This document shows positions 1 through 11,327 of a DNA stretch of 64,000 bases, piece by piece (within the stretch, counting starts at the first letter, position 1; each line of letters starts with the position of its first letter). The stretch lies in NCBI GenBank assembly GCA_030867875.1, contig JAOWCC010001634.1, positions 134,814,022-134,878,021 on the forward strand, given 5' to 3'. The position numbers were made by a program, and so were the translations under genes. The notes under the pieces were generated by a model. The model saw nothing but the letters and a program-made list of their open reading frames with translations. It had not been told where the DNA came from and made no database searches. Source of the stretch: Actinernus sp. WN-2022 (lineage: Eukaryota > Cnidaria > Anthozoa > Actiniaria > Actinernidae).

Positions 1-832
1 ATTCAGGGGGGCGAGAGAACATTCCTTTTCGCAGATGACTTCTCTTCTCGCCGCACCGCTCACAAAATACTTTGTTATCTCCCGTTAACACCTCCTCTTT
101 AAGATATTCCCTCAAGCAGTCCAACACAGTGACCTCTGCGCGGAGTCCCTTACGTGGGATTTCAACTGCTATGGAGTCGAACCTGTCTTGGGTGCCATCT
201 CTTGTTTTTCCACAGAAGATGCAAGTTGTCGTGTAACTAACTGTACCTGAGAATTTGTCGAGGAAGTCTTCTAAGCTTTGCTCGCTAGTGCATTTATCGA
301 TTATTTTGGTGAATGCTTCGTGGACGTTATGTTGCATTCCCTTGCCAAAACCATCCGTCTCTAATCTGTCAAGAAGCTCACCAGGATCGTATGGACTTTT
401 ATTTCTAGGAGAGCGTTTATTAAGTCTGTTTACTGCCATACTTAAAAGAGAAGAGAAAGAAGACTTTTCTTGTTGTTCAGTTTCCACTCCCATGATTGAA
501 GTTTCCGCAAGACACTGTAGAAGAGAATTCAACCAGCAATTGTTATAGACGTTTGTAATTCCTATTCTTCCGAGTTCTTTCTTTGAGTTATGTTGACGTG
601 GTTCAGTCTTTGTGGTGCTTGATGACAGACTACCAGTTGACTTAGTTGCTACTTTTGCGCTGCCAGTTGAAACATTTTCACTTGTCGACTTTTTTACTCT
701 TTTCAGCCCTTGATATTTCGATGGAAGTGGCTTAGCTTCTACTTCTTTACTGGCCGTTGAAACGGGTTGCTTTTTTATTGTACGGACTAATCTTTGCTTT
801 TTCTTCTGGCTTTCTTTTAATTTTGTTGGGCA
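1..832 (-). CDS. Ubiquitin-specific protease (peptidase C19) exon, runs off the window start
   Basis: The minus strand is open from about 846 to base 1 with no stop. A Lys/Ser/Thr-rich linker (832 to about 560) leads into a C19 Cys box, GITNVYNNCWLNSLLQCL; the presumed nucleophile Cys codon is 536-538. A QQDAHEF-like segment reads MQHNVHEAFTKI. Then come the CxxC of TCIFCG and, near the window start, TGDNKVFCERCG, the paired zinc-binding CxxC motifs usual in USP fingers. USPs remove ubiquitin from proteins; the catalytic His/Asn boxes would lie upstream of base 1, outside the window. The usual Asn-Thr before the Cys is Asn-Asn here. The exon start is inferred from an acceptor (CAG before 832) that is in phase with the donor at 1620; an alternative acceptor lies at 843-845. 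The USP identity is firm; family membership and activity are not determined. Confidence 0.82.
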
Positions 833-1620
833 CTGCCTTTGTCTGATATAAAATGTATATGAAGAAGGATGAATTGATATTTATTTTGTTCAAACAGACT
901 AAATTATCGAAAACTGCTTAAATGAACTGTTTTACGCACCTTCTGCTTTCCTTTGCACATAAAGGGTGTGACAATGAAGTCCGTGAGCCTGACATTTCTC
1001 TACAAAGGAGATATAAAAGTGATTGGAGTTTTCAGTTTCCTAAGTTCAACGATTGCATACGAAATTAGACGAAAGTCTAGTTATCAAAGTTTAGAGTTGT
1101 TAATTGTTTTGTTGTTTCGTTTCTCGTTTGTTATTTGGAAGCACCTTTCTGTGGCTTCGTAACTGGACAGGTATGGTTTGGCATTTTTCGCAGCTTTGTA
1201 GCTTCGTGGTGTCTTAAATTGACAAGAACGTCGTATTAGTGAAACATGTATAAATTGTACTACTTCTTTCACTCAAAATGAATACTGGGATTGTTTGTGT
1301 TCAAATTAAAATGCACAAGGAATGATAACAAATCATGATTTTATCGATATAACATTCGTCGTGTTTCACGACTTATTTTATTACAATTTATGTGATATCA
1401 ATTAATAATTGCTTACTTCATCATTTCCATTTACAAGCGACTGCTCTAGCACTTCATACTTGTTGCGATCTGATGGAATCTAGATCTAGAATCAACCGCA
1501 AATTGATAAGAATACCAGGATCAATTTATCAAGGCACATCAAGCAATGTTTGTCAAATTAAAAGAATGCGCCGTTTAAGTTAAGTTGTAACTTAGTTTCC
1601 GCATATTGATAATACTATAC

Positions 1621-1893
1621 CTTGCTCTTCTCAGTGTATTGTATAACGCTCTTTCTTCTTTCTAAATAAAGAGCGTGCGACCATGTGCCAGCGATGTCTT
1701 TCGTCCAGGCATTATAAACTGCCTTGACCTGGCGACAAGTTGGCGCACAGAGTCGGAAATAATGCACAGCCGCTCTCCAAATAAATCCTTCCATTTTTGT
1801 TGATGCTGGTTCATTCTTATTGCCAAACCATGCTAGGATCACACCGAGACGTGTGTAATCCATTTGGTGATCTGACGACAATCGGCGTTTGGC
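1621..1893 (-). CDS. Probable upstream coding exon of the USP gene
   Basis: A 273-bp phase-0 open segment is bounded by a pyrimidine-rich acceptor ending TCAACAG (1899-1894 on the minus strand) and a donor AAG|GTATAG at 1621/1620. The translation (for example AWFGNKNEP and WTKDIAGTWSHALYL) looks protein-like but I recognise no domain. Joining it to the acceptor at 832 keeps the frame into the Lys-rich linker of the USP exon, which is the reason for linking them. The intervening 833-1620 would be an intron. A first exon would lie at coordinates above 1893 but I could not find it. The linkage is inference. Confidence 0.45.
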
Positions 1894-3627
1894 CTGTTGA
1901 CAGTGAAATAACTAGTGTAGTTAGTCGAGATTGCACTCAGTAACACCAACCAAAGTTAAAAATTATACATCAGTTTACGGTTAAAACATATTATATACAA
2001 GGTCTGGTTTCTTATTTGGGCTATATTATAACAAGATTAAGGATGATTACGAGAATTACCTTGAACGATCTGTTCCAAGATTTAGCCTTCATTCTAAATG
2101 CTTAAATTCGCGACCTTTTCCCGAACGAATAAAACTCAACGGTGCAGTAAGTATTAAACACGAAGAGTTTGACAGTTAAGCGCAAAGGGAAAAGCAACCA
2201 AGGAATCGCATCCTATACACTTGGTGTGAAATCATAGTTGGGCGAGGCCTCAACTCGCCAATCGCAATGTGCGAAGTGCGGTATTGACACTGAAGAAACG
2301 ATTTCCTGCTTCTTCGATCAACCGGCGATATCTTTTAAAACAGCAAACCCGACCACTGTGATTTCCTATGGTAGATATGACTCCAGTTCACCTACGCAAT
2401 TCTTACCAGGTCTTCCTGGTCAATGAACACGGATATCGATACCTATACATTCACTTGCAAGGGATATTAAAACCTCGTCCGACCGAAAAATAATTCGAAC
2501 TGAGTTGTACGTTATACGATATTAATAGAGTTTACCTTTCCGCGGTTTAGTATTTCAATAATGATCGAGGAAGATGTGGGGTGGTTCTTAACAAAATTGG
2601 TGACGGTAAACTGGTGTTAGTTGGTAAAGTCAACTAACATGGTTGAGTTGGTGTATTGATAAACGTTTTTGTTTTGTAGATACTTTATCCGTTTATCCCT
2701 AAGCGAACACATAGAGTTCTATCACTGATACTGCAAGCGGGAGTTGAGGCAAAACGTGTAGTCCGGCGCTCAGTAAGAAATAATTCTAAGAGTGACACAC
2801 GCGCTCGGACAACCAGTGTTAGTTGCGTACAGAAAAGGAAGAAAGTTGTAAGCTGTATGTTTGTGAATTCTAATGTAAACATAAATATTAAAGAAATATC
2901 ACCCGAGCCAATTTTACCCTAGCCGAACCAAAATGTTGCGTAGTGTAAACGGGCCTTTAGTAATAAGCCGAAATAATCTGAGCGCTTTCTTAGTACAACG
3001 AATAAGAGCAAAGAGTATGATTTGGGATAAGTATACATGCCGCATAACAGTAGCATTTTGAGCCATGTAAAAATCAGTGCATAATACCCCTCCCGTCCAT
3101 GCACGTTTGTTCGTTCAAAGGGTTAATTGTCCAAGCTTTATCATCCAAACGGTTCACCTGAATCGTTCGCACGCCTATGCTAGATCGTAAATATCAATGA
3201 ATTATTCGTCAATCGATGAGCCCTGAAAGAGCTGATAAGCTTATTGTTTTTACCATTTTTGGGCATGTTTAGAAAGTCGACTACTTTTTTGTTTTAAAAA
3301 TTCGTCATGTCGACCGCACATGAGTATTGTTTTACTGCTGATTTACACACCCTGCGTTAAGTTAAAAATATGATGTAGCATGTCTTTTAAAAAACAGGGT
3401 TGCCAGTGGTTATTTTGGAGGCTTTGTTAGGCACTACACTCAAAGGCCTTAAGATCTTTCCACTTGCAGCCTGAAAGATAGCAGCCTGCTCAAAGTAGAT
3501 ATCAGGCACCTCTCAAACTACAAATTAAAACACTTGCCCATGCATCTCGCACGCCACACTTCTACTATAACACCAGATTGCATTACAGCATAACAAACAT
3601 GGACCTTGCTTACAAGTTAGTAGGCGA
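1894..3627. other. No gene recognised
   Basis: AT-rich sequence with only short, motif-free open frames on both strands. It may hold introns and the promoter of the minus-strand USP gene. I saw no convincing repeat, RNA gene or splice-bounded exon. Confidence 0.5.
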
Positions 3628-4550
3628 TGGCAGAAAAAGCGCGCTTTCTCATATTATGGATGTGGATAGTCCATCTACAAAGCCCGATTTCCCATATTAT
3701 GAGTAGGCCTAGTCCATCTACAAAGCGCGATTTCTCATATTATACCTGTGGCTAGTCCATCTACTAAGCGCGATTTCCCATATTATGGCTGTGGCTAATC
3801 CATCTACAAAGCGCGATTTCCCATAATATAAGTACGGCTTGTCTATCTACAAAGCGCGATTTCCCATATTATGAGTATGCCTAGTCCATCTACAAAGCGC
3901 GATTTCCCATATTATGAGAACGCCTAGTCCATCTACAAAGCGCGATTTCTCATATTATGGATGTGGGTAGTCCATCTACAAAGCGCGATTTCCCATAATA
4001 TGAGTACGGCTAGTCTATCTACAAAGCCGGATTTCCCATATTATGAGTACGCCTAGTCCATCTACAGAGCGCGATTTCCCATATTATGGCTGTGGCTAGT
4101 CCATCTACAAAGCGCGAATTCCCATATTATGGCTGTGGCTAATCCATCTACAAAGCGCGATTTCCCATAATACAAGTACGGCTAGTCCGTCTACAAAGCG
4201 CGATTTCCCATATTATGAGTGTGGCTAGTCCATCTACAAAGCGCGATTTCTCAAATTATGAGTATGCCTAGTCCATCTACAAAGCGCGATTTCCCATATT
4301 ATGGCTGTGGCTAGTCCATCTACAAAGCGCGCTTTCTCATATTATGAGTATGCCTAGTCCATCTACAAAGTGCGATTTCTCGTATTATGGCTGTGGCTAG
4401 TCCATCTACAAAGCGTGATTTATCGTATTATGGCTGAGGCTAGTCCATCTACAAAGCGTGATTTCCCATATTATGGCTGTGGCTAGTCCATCTATATGAT
4501 CTACAAAGCGCGATTTCCCATATTATGGCTGTGGCTAGTCCATCTACAAA
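3628..4550 (+). repeat. 43-bp minisatellite array, left block
   Basis: About 21 head-to-tail units of roughly 43 bp. A typical unit starts CTAGTCCATCTACAAAGCGC, continues GATTTCCCATATTATG and ends in a variable GAGTATGC, GGCTGTGGC or GGATGTGG block. Variant types (GAGTA, GGCTG, TAATATAAGTACGG) are interspersed, suggesting higher-order amplification. The array stops at base 4550 against the inverted-repeat transposon. The same unit resumes in the same orientation at 8231. Confidence 0.95.
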
Positions 4551-4780
4551 TAGTCCAGTGATTCTGTGGTTTAACCCACCACTAATTGCAACAGAAGGTT
4601 TCTCTTCAAAATATAGCTCAGACAACTGCTTTGGTTAACATACTAAAAGTCCTACTAAAGTCCTGCACGGGAAAGCCCTCAAGATTGACATAATTGCTAC
4701 TCGCGCTATGCTTCAGCATGAAAACGAGGCTGATACCGGAAGTAGTGTTATTTTGCTCGTTATAACCTTAAAATTTCCCG
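4551..4780 (+). repeat. Left terminal inverted repeat of the nuclease transposon
   Basis: Reverse complement of 8030-8230 with moderate divergence. Best-conserved blocks are the terminal 15 bp (14 identical), the AACCCACCACTAATTGCAAC region and a distal AAACGAGGCTGATACC block. Confidence 0.8.
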
Positions 4781-5132
4781 AATTTGAATGGATTTGTGTT
4801 AAGAATGGTACAACTAAGCCATTTAATCAGTTAACACTGATAAGTGTAATCGTGTGACCGGCCGGATTCGCGTATAAGCCCATGCATTTATGCGAGTGTC
4901 ACATTAATACCCAAAAGCTCAAAAGACATTAATAATTGGAATAGAAGAATTGTTTGTTTTATTCTTATGATTAACTTGTGGTCATGGTGCATCAATAAAC
5001 ATCAAACTCATGACAATTTCATGAATATGCATACCCGAAAAGAAATGTGGTACATTTTGCACGTGTGATACTAGTAAAATATGAGAAAAACGTCACATTT
5101 TGAGAATCGTGATACGGAGGCTTCACAGACTT

Positions 5133-6880
5133 CTACTTGTCGTCACTGTCATTTTCTTCAGTCAGGACAGAGGGGTTTGTGCAGCTAGAGCCTTTGCACT
5201 GACCACAAGCCGGCGAACATTCTAGGATGTGCTTGCGACAGGAACATCGCATCGTGCTACATCCGGATGCACATTTGCACCTCGCTATTTGCAGTAGGCT
5301 CTCTGGCGCTGGTGGCATATCCGTCATCACCGAGATAACCTGCCCGTCTCTCACCTTCCAGTCCCACTCTTCAACATCCACGTCCTTCCCTTTCCATTGC
5401 AGGATGTGGGCATACACCTGGTAACTGTGGTATTTCACTGCAGCCGATGTAGGTGGGAGGCTGTTAGGTTGAATCTAGATTGTTCTTGTTGCCAGTTTTT
5501 CTTTGTAGCGTTGATACCGGATGTCATCGAGCTGGCTTCCTGGCTTCCCGTTATAGAAGATCACTAGAGCATTATGCCCTGCCGTTTCGATAGCCTCTTT
5601 TGTTGCAATGCCATTAAACACCTCCACTTGCTCGCGGAAATGAGCGGACGTGATAAACTTCTTCAGGGCTGATCCTTTCCCGATTCCATGAGCGCGAGAT
5701 GTGGTGTCGCAGCCGAGAACAGCGTGGATGAAAAGGATGTTACGGCAAACCTCTTTCCCTAGCTGGGCTTGTATGCTCTTAATGTTCCATACACGACGAC
5801 GTAAGGAATTGGTCTTGGGCTCAGGTCATAGCCATCAGGATCGACGTAAAACAAAAGAAGGATAAGGAGGTCTGTATCGTCTCCAACGAGTATGGTCGTT
5901 CTTGTTTGCGCGAACTCTACAGCTGTCTTGACAATAAGGAGATCGGCTTCGCTTTCTGCATGGCGCGTCTCACTCTGGCTGTGGCATAGACTGTCGCTCA
6001 ACATGGTTAAGAACCGCTGCTTGTTCTTGGTATTGGACAGGAACACGTCCTTCTTCATAGTGATCTTCATGTCTTCCTCAAACGTTACAGTAGTCCCAAC
6101 CTTGCCCGCTGATCTCCTCTGTTGCATCATGTGCTTCGTTGGCACGCTCTGGTCATACCCGTCAAAGACAACGATTGGCCTTTTATACTTCTTAGTAACA
6201 TAGCCACAGTGAAGACTACAAACTTCTTTGTAAGTCGCGGATCTCAGAGAAGGCCAAACCACTCTGTGCAGAAGTGCTCCACCGTCTAACACGTACTGTA
6301 CATCAGTATCACGTGGCGCTTTCTCGGTAATTACGTCTGGAGAGAGCTTGGACCAAATAGCATCGGCCAGAGCGGGCTTATTGGCCTGTCGTAGCATCAG
6401 CGATGAATCGAATAGCGATGTCGGATAACTGCTCAATTCGTAGCGAAATATTGCAGGGAGGTCTTCGCAGCTGTTGGACGCCAAGATCAAACGCTGGAAT
6501 AGGAGCTGGGGGTCGACCTCTACTTGTTCATTGCCAGTCTTGACAGCCGACTTCGATGCGAGAATAATGGCCTGCTAACTTCTCTTGAACGAGTACTCTG
6601 TAGCTGACCGTCCAGCCATGGATGCAATGATCTTCTCTCCAATTTTACGAGCGTTATCGACATTGACGGAACTGTCCCCGTGTACTCCATTCATGATGTT
6701 TCTCAAGTGCGGGGCTTCTGAAAAGGGATTGCGATCTTGAAGAGCGGAGAGGATAGTTAGCGTATCTTTGACGCCGCGCTCTTTTCTTGACCTTGGCATG
6801 TCTTTATTTTGTTCGCCGGAGTTATAGTTGACACCTGTCAGCTCTTGCATCACGCGGTTGACTTCAGCGCACGCGAGCAT
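5133..6880 (-). pseudogene. Transposon FEN1/XPG-like nuclease with C-terminal CXC (tesmin/TSO1-like) domain, broken
   Basis: One ancestral frame is split by an in-frame TAG at 6575-6577, an apparent 1-base shift near 5785-5792 and a TAG at 5475-5477. The part between 6490 and 5759 carries the order of acidic motifs seen in FEN1: VLDGG, VVFDGYD, AESEADLL and VGDDTDLL. After the frameshift follows HAVLGCDTTSRAHGIGKG, matching FEN1's GSDY...GIG helix-3-turn-helix. The last segment (5438-5133) has 11 cysteines in a CxC...CxC...CxxC pattern and ends SCTNP. All presumed metal-binding acids are present, so the copy died by frame damage rather than active-site loss. The N-terminus stops at a TGA just upstream of 6880 and appears truncated. 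The family is known to me from many cnidarian predicted proteins without an assigned function; a role as transposase or associated nuclease is inference. Confidence 0.8.
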
Positions 6881-8029
6881 TGAGAGTAGTCATGTAAGTC
6901 GTTGACCTTCTGTCATTCCTCTACCCCTCGTTAAGCCTCCACTGTTCTTCTAACTTTGTTTTTTTTGTATTGATATTGTGACCAGAAAAAAAAGGGGAAA
7001 AAACTATGGGGCGGGGTACGGGGCGATAAGAAGGCTGCATATATCCGAACGGGGCGCTTATTCGAGGGGGTGCCAATTCAAGTATTTATAGCGAGTAATT
7101 GAAATTGTTGTCCATGACTAAATAAATATGAAAAGTATTCGAGAAAAAACGTGATCTCAATATTGTCGTTTTGAGCATTAAGTATCAATTCGTTTTATCT
7201 CTTGAAAATATATACTAGAAATTATCAATTTCAACGGGAGGCACCATTGCAAGCTAAATTCGACACAAACACAGTATTAGCTGATGAACGTCACTGGCAT
7301 GGAAATAGGCGATCAGTGGTTAGATTATTTTCTGAAACCAATTGATTATGTACAAAATACAATTATTATTTGTGCACAATTCATAATTTTATCAAGTTTT
7401 TCATCCAAACAAGTTTTAAATTACGGTAAGCTACGCTTGGCTCGTGCACTTGTCAGCCGGGAAAACGCACCGAATTTCGATTGCCGCTTAAATGTTATTG
7501 CTCAAAGTGATTATTATTTTATAGACTAAGCGATATCCAATGCTTACCTGCAAAGAATGTGTTTAAAGCCGGGAAAACGATGACAATTTTCTTCAGGGTT
7601 GATAATGCTGTTGTAGATCTCACTCGCGGTTTAACTAGACGGCGGGAACAGAACATACAGAAATCGCGACAAACCCCCCGCGGCATGCTTTTAGGTTTAT
7701 TTGTAATTCTTTACTAAATATTGTTTCTGTACAGTTCTGATTAACTTCTAAAGTTTATATTCTAATAAATCAGCCATGATTTTTTTTAAATATATAGCTC
7801 ACAAACTAATCACAAGGAAAAACAAAGTTTACAATACGTTACTATAGGTACCCTTAAGTATAAAAATCTCTCTTGATTTCCGCTGAATAAATAAAAGTAC
7901 TAGATAATTACATGCATTTGTATTATTACATGGATGCATATTACTGTTTTTATCAATTACATGTAAATAGCCAGTTTTTTTCTGCTTACTCAACTCGAAA
8001 TACCTTCAAACTTCAAGAGGTACTTAGCA
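6881..8029. other. Non-coding interior of the nuclease transposon
   Basis: AT-rich, without a supported frame on either strand. The missing 5' part of the nuclease gene would be expected here, so this copy is probably internally deleted or eroded. Confidence 0.5.
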
Positions 8030-8230
8030 GAGCCTCGTTTTGATGCCGTGAAAATTTACTGGCGAACTCTTCATAAACAAACCCGATTTTGAGCGTTTTC
8101 CCCTATTAGGATTTTGTAGGACTTTTGATATGTTATACATGATGAATTTCTGGACCCAAAACCGTTGAGATACCTTCTGTTGCAATTACTGGTGGGTTGA
8201 CCCCTATTTTTTTGTAGAATGACTGGACTA
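8030..8230 (-). repeat. Right terminal inverted repeat of the nuclease transposon
   Basis: Inverted, diverged copy of 4551-4780 ending GAATGACTGGACTA. The next base begins a partial minisatellite unit (CAAGCGCGATTTCCC). Confidence 0.8.
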
Positions 8231-9640
8231 CAAGCGCGATTTCCCATATTATGAGTATGCCTAGTCCATCTACAAAGCGCGATTTCCCATATTATGAGTA
8301 CGCCTAGTCCATCTACAAAGCGCGATTTCTCGTATTATGGCTGTAGCTAGTCCATCTACAAAGCGCGAATTCCCATATTATGCCTGTGGCTAATCCATCT
8401 ACAAAGCGCGATTTCCCATAATATAAGTACGGCTAGTCCGTCTACAAAGCGCGATTTCCCATATTATGAGTGTGGCTAGTCCATCTACAAAGCGCGATTT
8501 CTCAAATTACGAGTATGCCTAGTCCATCTACAAAGCGCGATTTCCCATATTATGGATGTGGCTAGTCCATCTACAAAACGCGATTTCTCATCAAATATTA
8601 TGAGTATGCCTAGTCCATCTACAAAGCGCGATTTCTCGTATTATGGCTGTGGCTAGTCCATCTACAAAGCGTGATTTCCCATATTATGGCTGTGGCTAGT
8701 CCATCTACGAAGCGCGATTTCCCATATTATGCCTGTGGCTAGTCCATCTACAAAGCGCGATTTCCCATATTATGAGTATGCCTAGTCCATCTACAAAGCG
8801 CGATTTCCCATATTATGGCTGTGGCTAGTCCATTTACAGAGCGCGATTTTCCATAATATCAGTACGCCTAGTCCATCTACAAATCGCGATTTCTCATATT
8901 ATGGATGTGGGTAGTCCATCTACAAAGCGCGATTTCCCATAATATGAGTACGGCTAGTCTATCTACAAAGCCGGATTTCCCATATTACGAGTACGCCTAG
9001 TCCATCTACAAAGCGCGATTTCCCATATTATGGCTGTGGCTAATCCATCTACAAAGCGCGATTTCCCATATTATGGCTGTGGCTAGTCCATTTACAAAGC
9101 GCGATTTCCCATATTATGAGTACGCCTAGTCCATCTACAAAGCGCGATTTCTCATATTATGGATGTGGGTAGTCCATCTACAAAGCGCGATTTCCCATAA
9201 TATGAGTACGGCTAGTCTATCTACAAAGCCGGATTTCCCATATTATGAGTACGCCTAGTCCATCTACAAAGCGCGATTTCCCATATTATGGCTGTGGCTA
9301 GTCCATTTACAAAGCGCGATTTCCCATATTATGAGTACGCCTAGTCCATCTACAAAGCGCGATTTCTCATATTATGGATGTGGGTAGTCCATCTACAAAG
9401 CGCGATTTCCCATAATATGAGTACGGCTAGTCTATCTACAAAGCCGGATTTCCCATATTATGAGTACGCCTAGTCCATCTACAAAGCGCGATTTCCCATA
9501 TTATGGCTGTGGCTAGTCCATCTACAAAGCGCGATTTCCCATATTATGGATGTGGATAGTCCATCTACAAAGCGCGATTTCCCATATTATGGATGTGTCT
9601 AGTCCATCTACAAAGCCGCGATTTCTGATATTATGGGTGT
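8231..9640 (+). repeat. 43-bp minisatellite array, right block
   Basis: About 32 units of the same 43-bp sequence and orientation as 3628-4550. A higher-order pattern of about four units recurs (variants GAGTACGCC, GGATGTGGG, TAATATGAGTACGG and the mutated AAAGCCGGATTTCCC), seen around 8870-9050, 9110-9260 and 9330-9480. This indicates amplification of multi-unit blocks. Confidence 0.95.
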
Positions 9641-9652
9641 GGTTAGTCCTCG

Positions 9653-9960
9653 TAGTCACGTGGTATATGACGTCATCACATTTGATTAGCGTATGATATA
9701 GGTGTTTGATGATTGATCAAATATTTGATAATTTCAGGTCTGTATTAATGATACTTTACTGTCACGTGATCTATGCCGTCATTACATCTGATTAGCATAT
9801 GAGTTTGGTGTCGAGTCATTAATGCGTCTACCATTAATTGAGTCTGTATTGGTGATATTCCTTGTAATATAGCTTATTTTCTCATGTGTCACGTGACCTA
9901 TGACGTCATTTGTTTTGGTCACGTGATAGTGTTTGTGGTGTGCCACTTGTGTTTGTGTAC
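9653..9960 (+). repeat. Degenerate tandem repeat with CACGTG and TGACGTCA-like motifs
   Basis: Three decayed copies at about 9655, 9760 and 9890 each pair a CACGTG E-box with a GACGTCAT/CCGTCAT half a turn away, followed by ACAT(T/C)TGATTAGC(G/A)TATGA in the first two. The spacing is roughly 105-130 bp. The motifs resemble bHLH and CREB/ATF sites; any regulatory role is untested. Confidence 0.6.
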
Positions 9961-10659
9961 ACGTTTCGTGTTGATTGGATGCTTAGTTTCGGAGTTATGG
10001 TCTGAAACGTTATTTTACGAGTTGCCTGCTGAGTAGCCTGCTAACTTCACTATGGTGAAATTATACAAGCGAATAAATACGACGTTCTCAATTATCTTAG
10101 AGAGACTAGAAAACAAGGATACGGGACGATCATTTACTTTCCATACCATCCTTCTTAAAAAGCGGAATTACAATTGCAAGTTTCCATTAGTTTGGAACCT
10201 GGCCTAGGCTAAGCGATTTATTAATCAAGTATGTAAAATATTTATATAAGCCATCGGCACACAGTTTTATTATCTTATAACCTATACCATCATAACCACA
10301 AGCCTTAGAAGTATCGACACGTCTTAGTAAAGTAAGTACTTCGTCTTAAGTTGCAACTAAACGCGAAAGAAAAAAAATCCGTTTTAATAAATCATTGGAG
10401 GAATTGTTGATCTCGATTTTAGTACGTTTGTTTAACGAAGTGCTCATTAAAAAATATTAGCTTTTGATTGAGGGTCGTGAATAGTTTCATTGTTTTCAAT
10501 CATTATGAGTGGCGGAATAGACTAGATACTGTCTTGCCATTGCAAAGAGATTGAACAATACCCCACCACTTTTTGGCACAAGTGTTGGAATCAGAAAGGA
10601 TCTCATTAACCTTTGTAAAATACTTTTGTTTTGTTTTTCTTATTAATGTCGTCGTGTGA

Positions 10660-10808
10660 ATAGCGATGTTTCGTGTGTCGTCATCTATTGTCATTAATGT
10701 GCCAACCAGAGATCCATTGGTTCCTAACACAAAGCGGGCTTTACAAATCATGGTTGGCACACGCATTACCATGACAATTGCAATGTTTATCAACACGAAA
10801 CATCGCTA
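10660..10808. mobile_element. Small foldback/MITE inside the LINE
   Basis: AGCGATGTTTCGTGT near 10664 is mirrored by ACACGAAACATCGCT near 10804, with inner mirrored ATGTGCCAACCA and TGGTTGGCACA blocks. LINE-like translation continues on both sides (upstream RREIRKQDRLLKR, downstream YFTKVNEIL). Confidence 0.5.
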
Positions 10809-11327
10809 TACGCTGTTTTTTTTGTAGAGCATCCGCTTTAACAATCTATCTTGTTTCCTTATTTCTCTACGAATCTCACTTGACATTCATGGCTTATGTT
10901 TCAGTCTTACTGTCACTGATACACAGGAGATATGTTTATCTACGATTTCGCGAAACTGTTTAAACCACTTATCATATCGTCATTGCATTAATAATGAAAT
11001 CCCAGTTGGCCTCCTCTAAATCAGTTACCAAATCAACATAATTAAAATTCCACATAAATCGAGTAAACGCATCCTTTTGGTGTAAAAATCGACATTTTCC
11101 CATAAATAATTTGATGGTGGACTTAGTAAAATAAGCAGGCGAGTCGGAAATAATTAGGTCTAAGAAAGTAGAACGCTGAGTTATTCGTGTAGGACCGTTA
11201 GCAACTGGAACAAACTATTCGAATCAAGCCAGCTATAAAGTCAAACACCTAAGTCACAACTGTTCAACGAATTTATAGGATTGTAATTTGCATTGAAACC
11301 ACCAAGTAGAACGATTACGTCGCATTA

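Larger units (their letters stand above)
4551..8230 (-). mobile_element. DNA transposon with about 200-bp inverted repeats carrying a FEN1/XPG-like nuclease gene
   Basis: The ends are inverted copies. The left starts TAGTCCAGTGATTCT and the reverse complement of the right starts TAGTCCAGTCATTCT. Similarity continues through ACCTTCTGTTGCAATTA and a TAGGACTTTT block to about 200 bp. The element sits inside the 43-bp minisatellite: left flank ends CTACAAA, right flank begins CAAGCGCG, and the intact unit reads CTACAAAGCGCG, so a 3-4 bp target duplication (CAAA/CAAG) is plausible but degraded. The only gene is a broken minus-strand nuclease-CXC frame. From memory, the Academ superfamily combines an XPG-type nuclease, a Cys-rich domain and 3-4 bp duplications, so this may be Academ-like; that is an inference. 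The missing N-terminus and lesions make this copy non-autonomous. Confidence 0.8.

Noticed and set aside
2238..2426. 62-residue frame with a CxxC motif
   Set aside because: A single CxxC without further zinc-ligand spacing or splice signals is not enough support.
3628..9640. Regularly spaced repeats that could be mistaken for a CRISPR array
   Set aside because: Units are contiguous 43-mers without unique spacers, the genome is eukaryotic and no cas-like gene is present.
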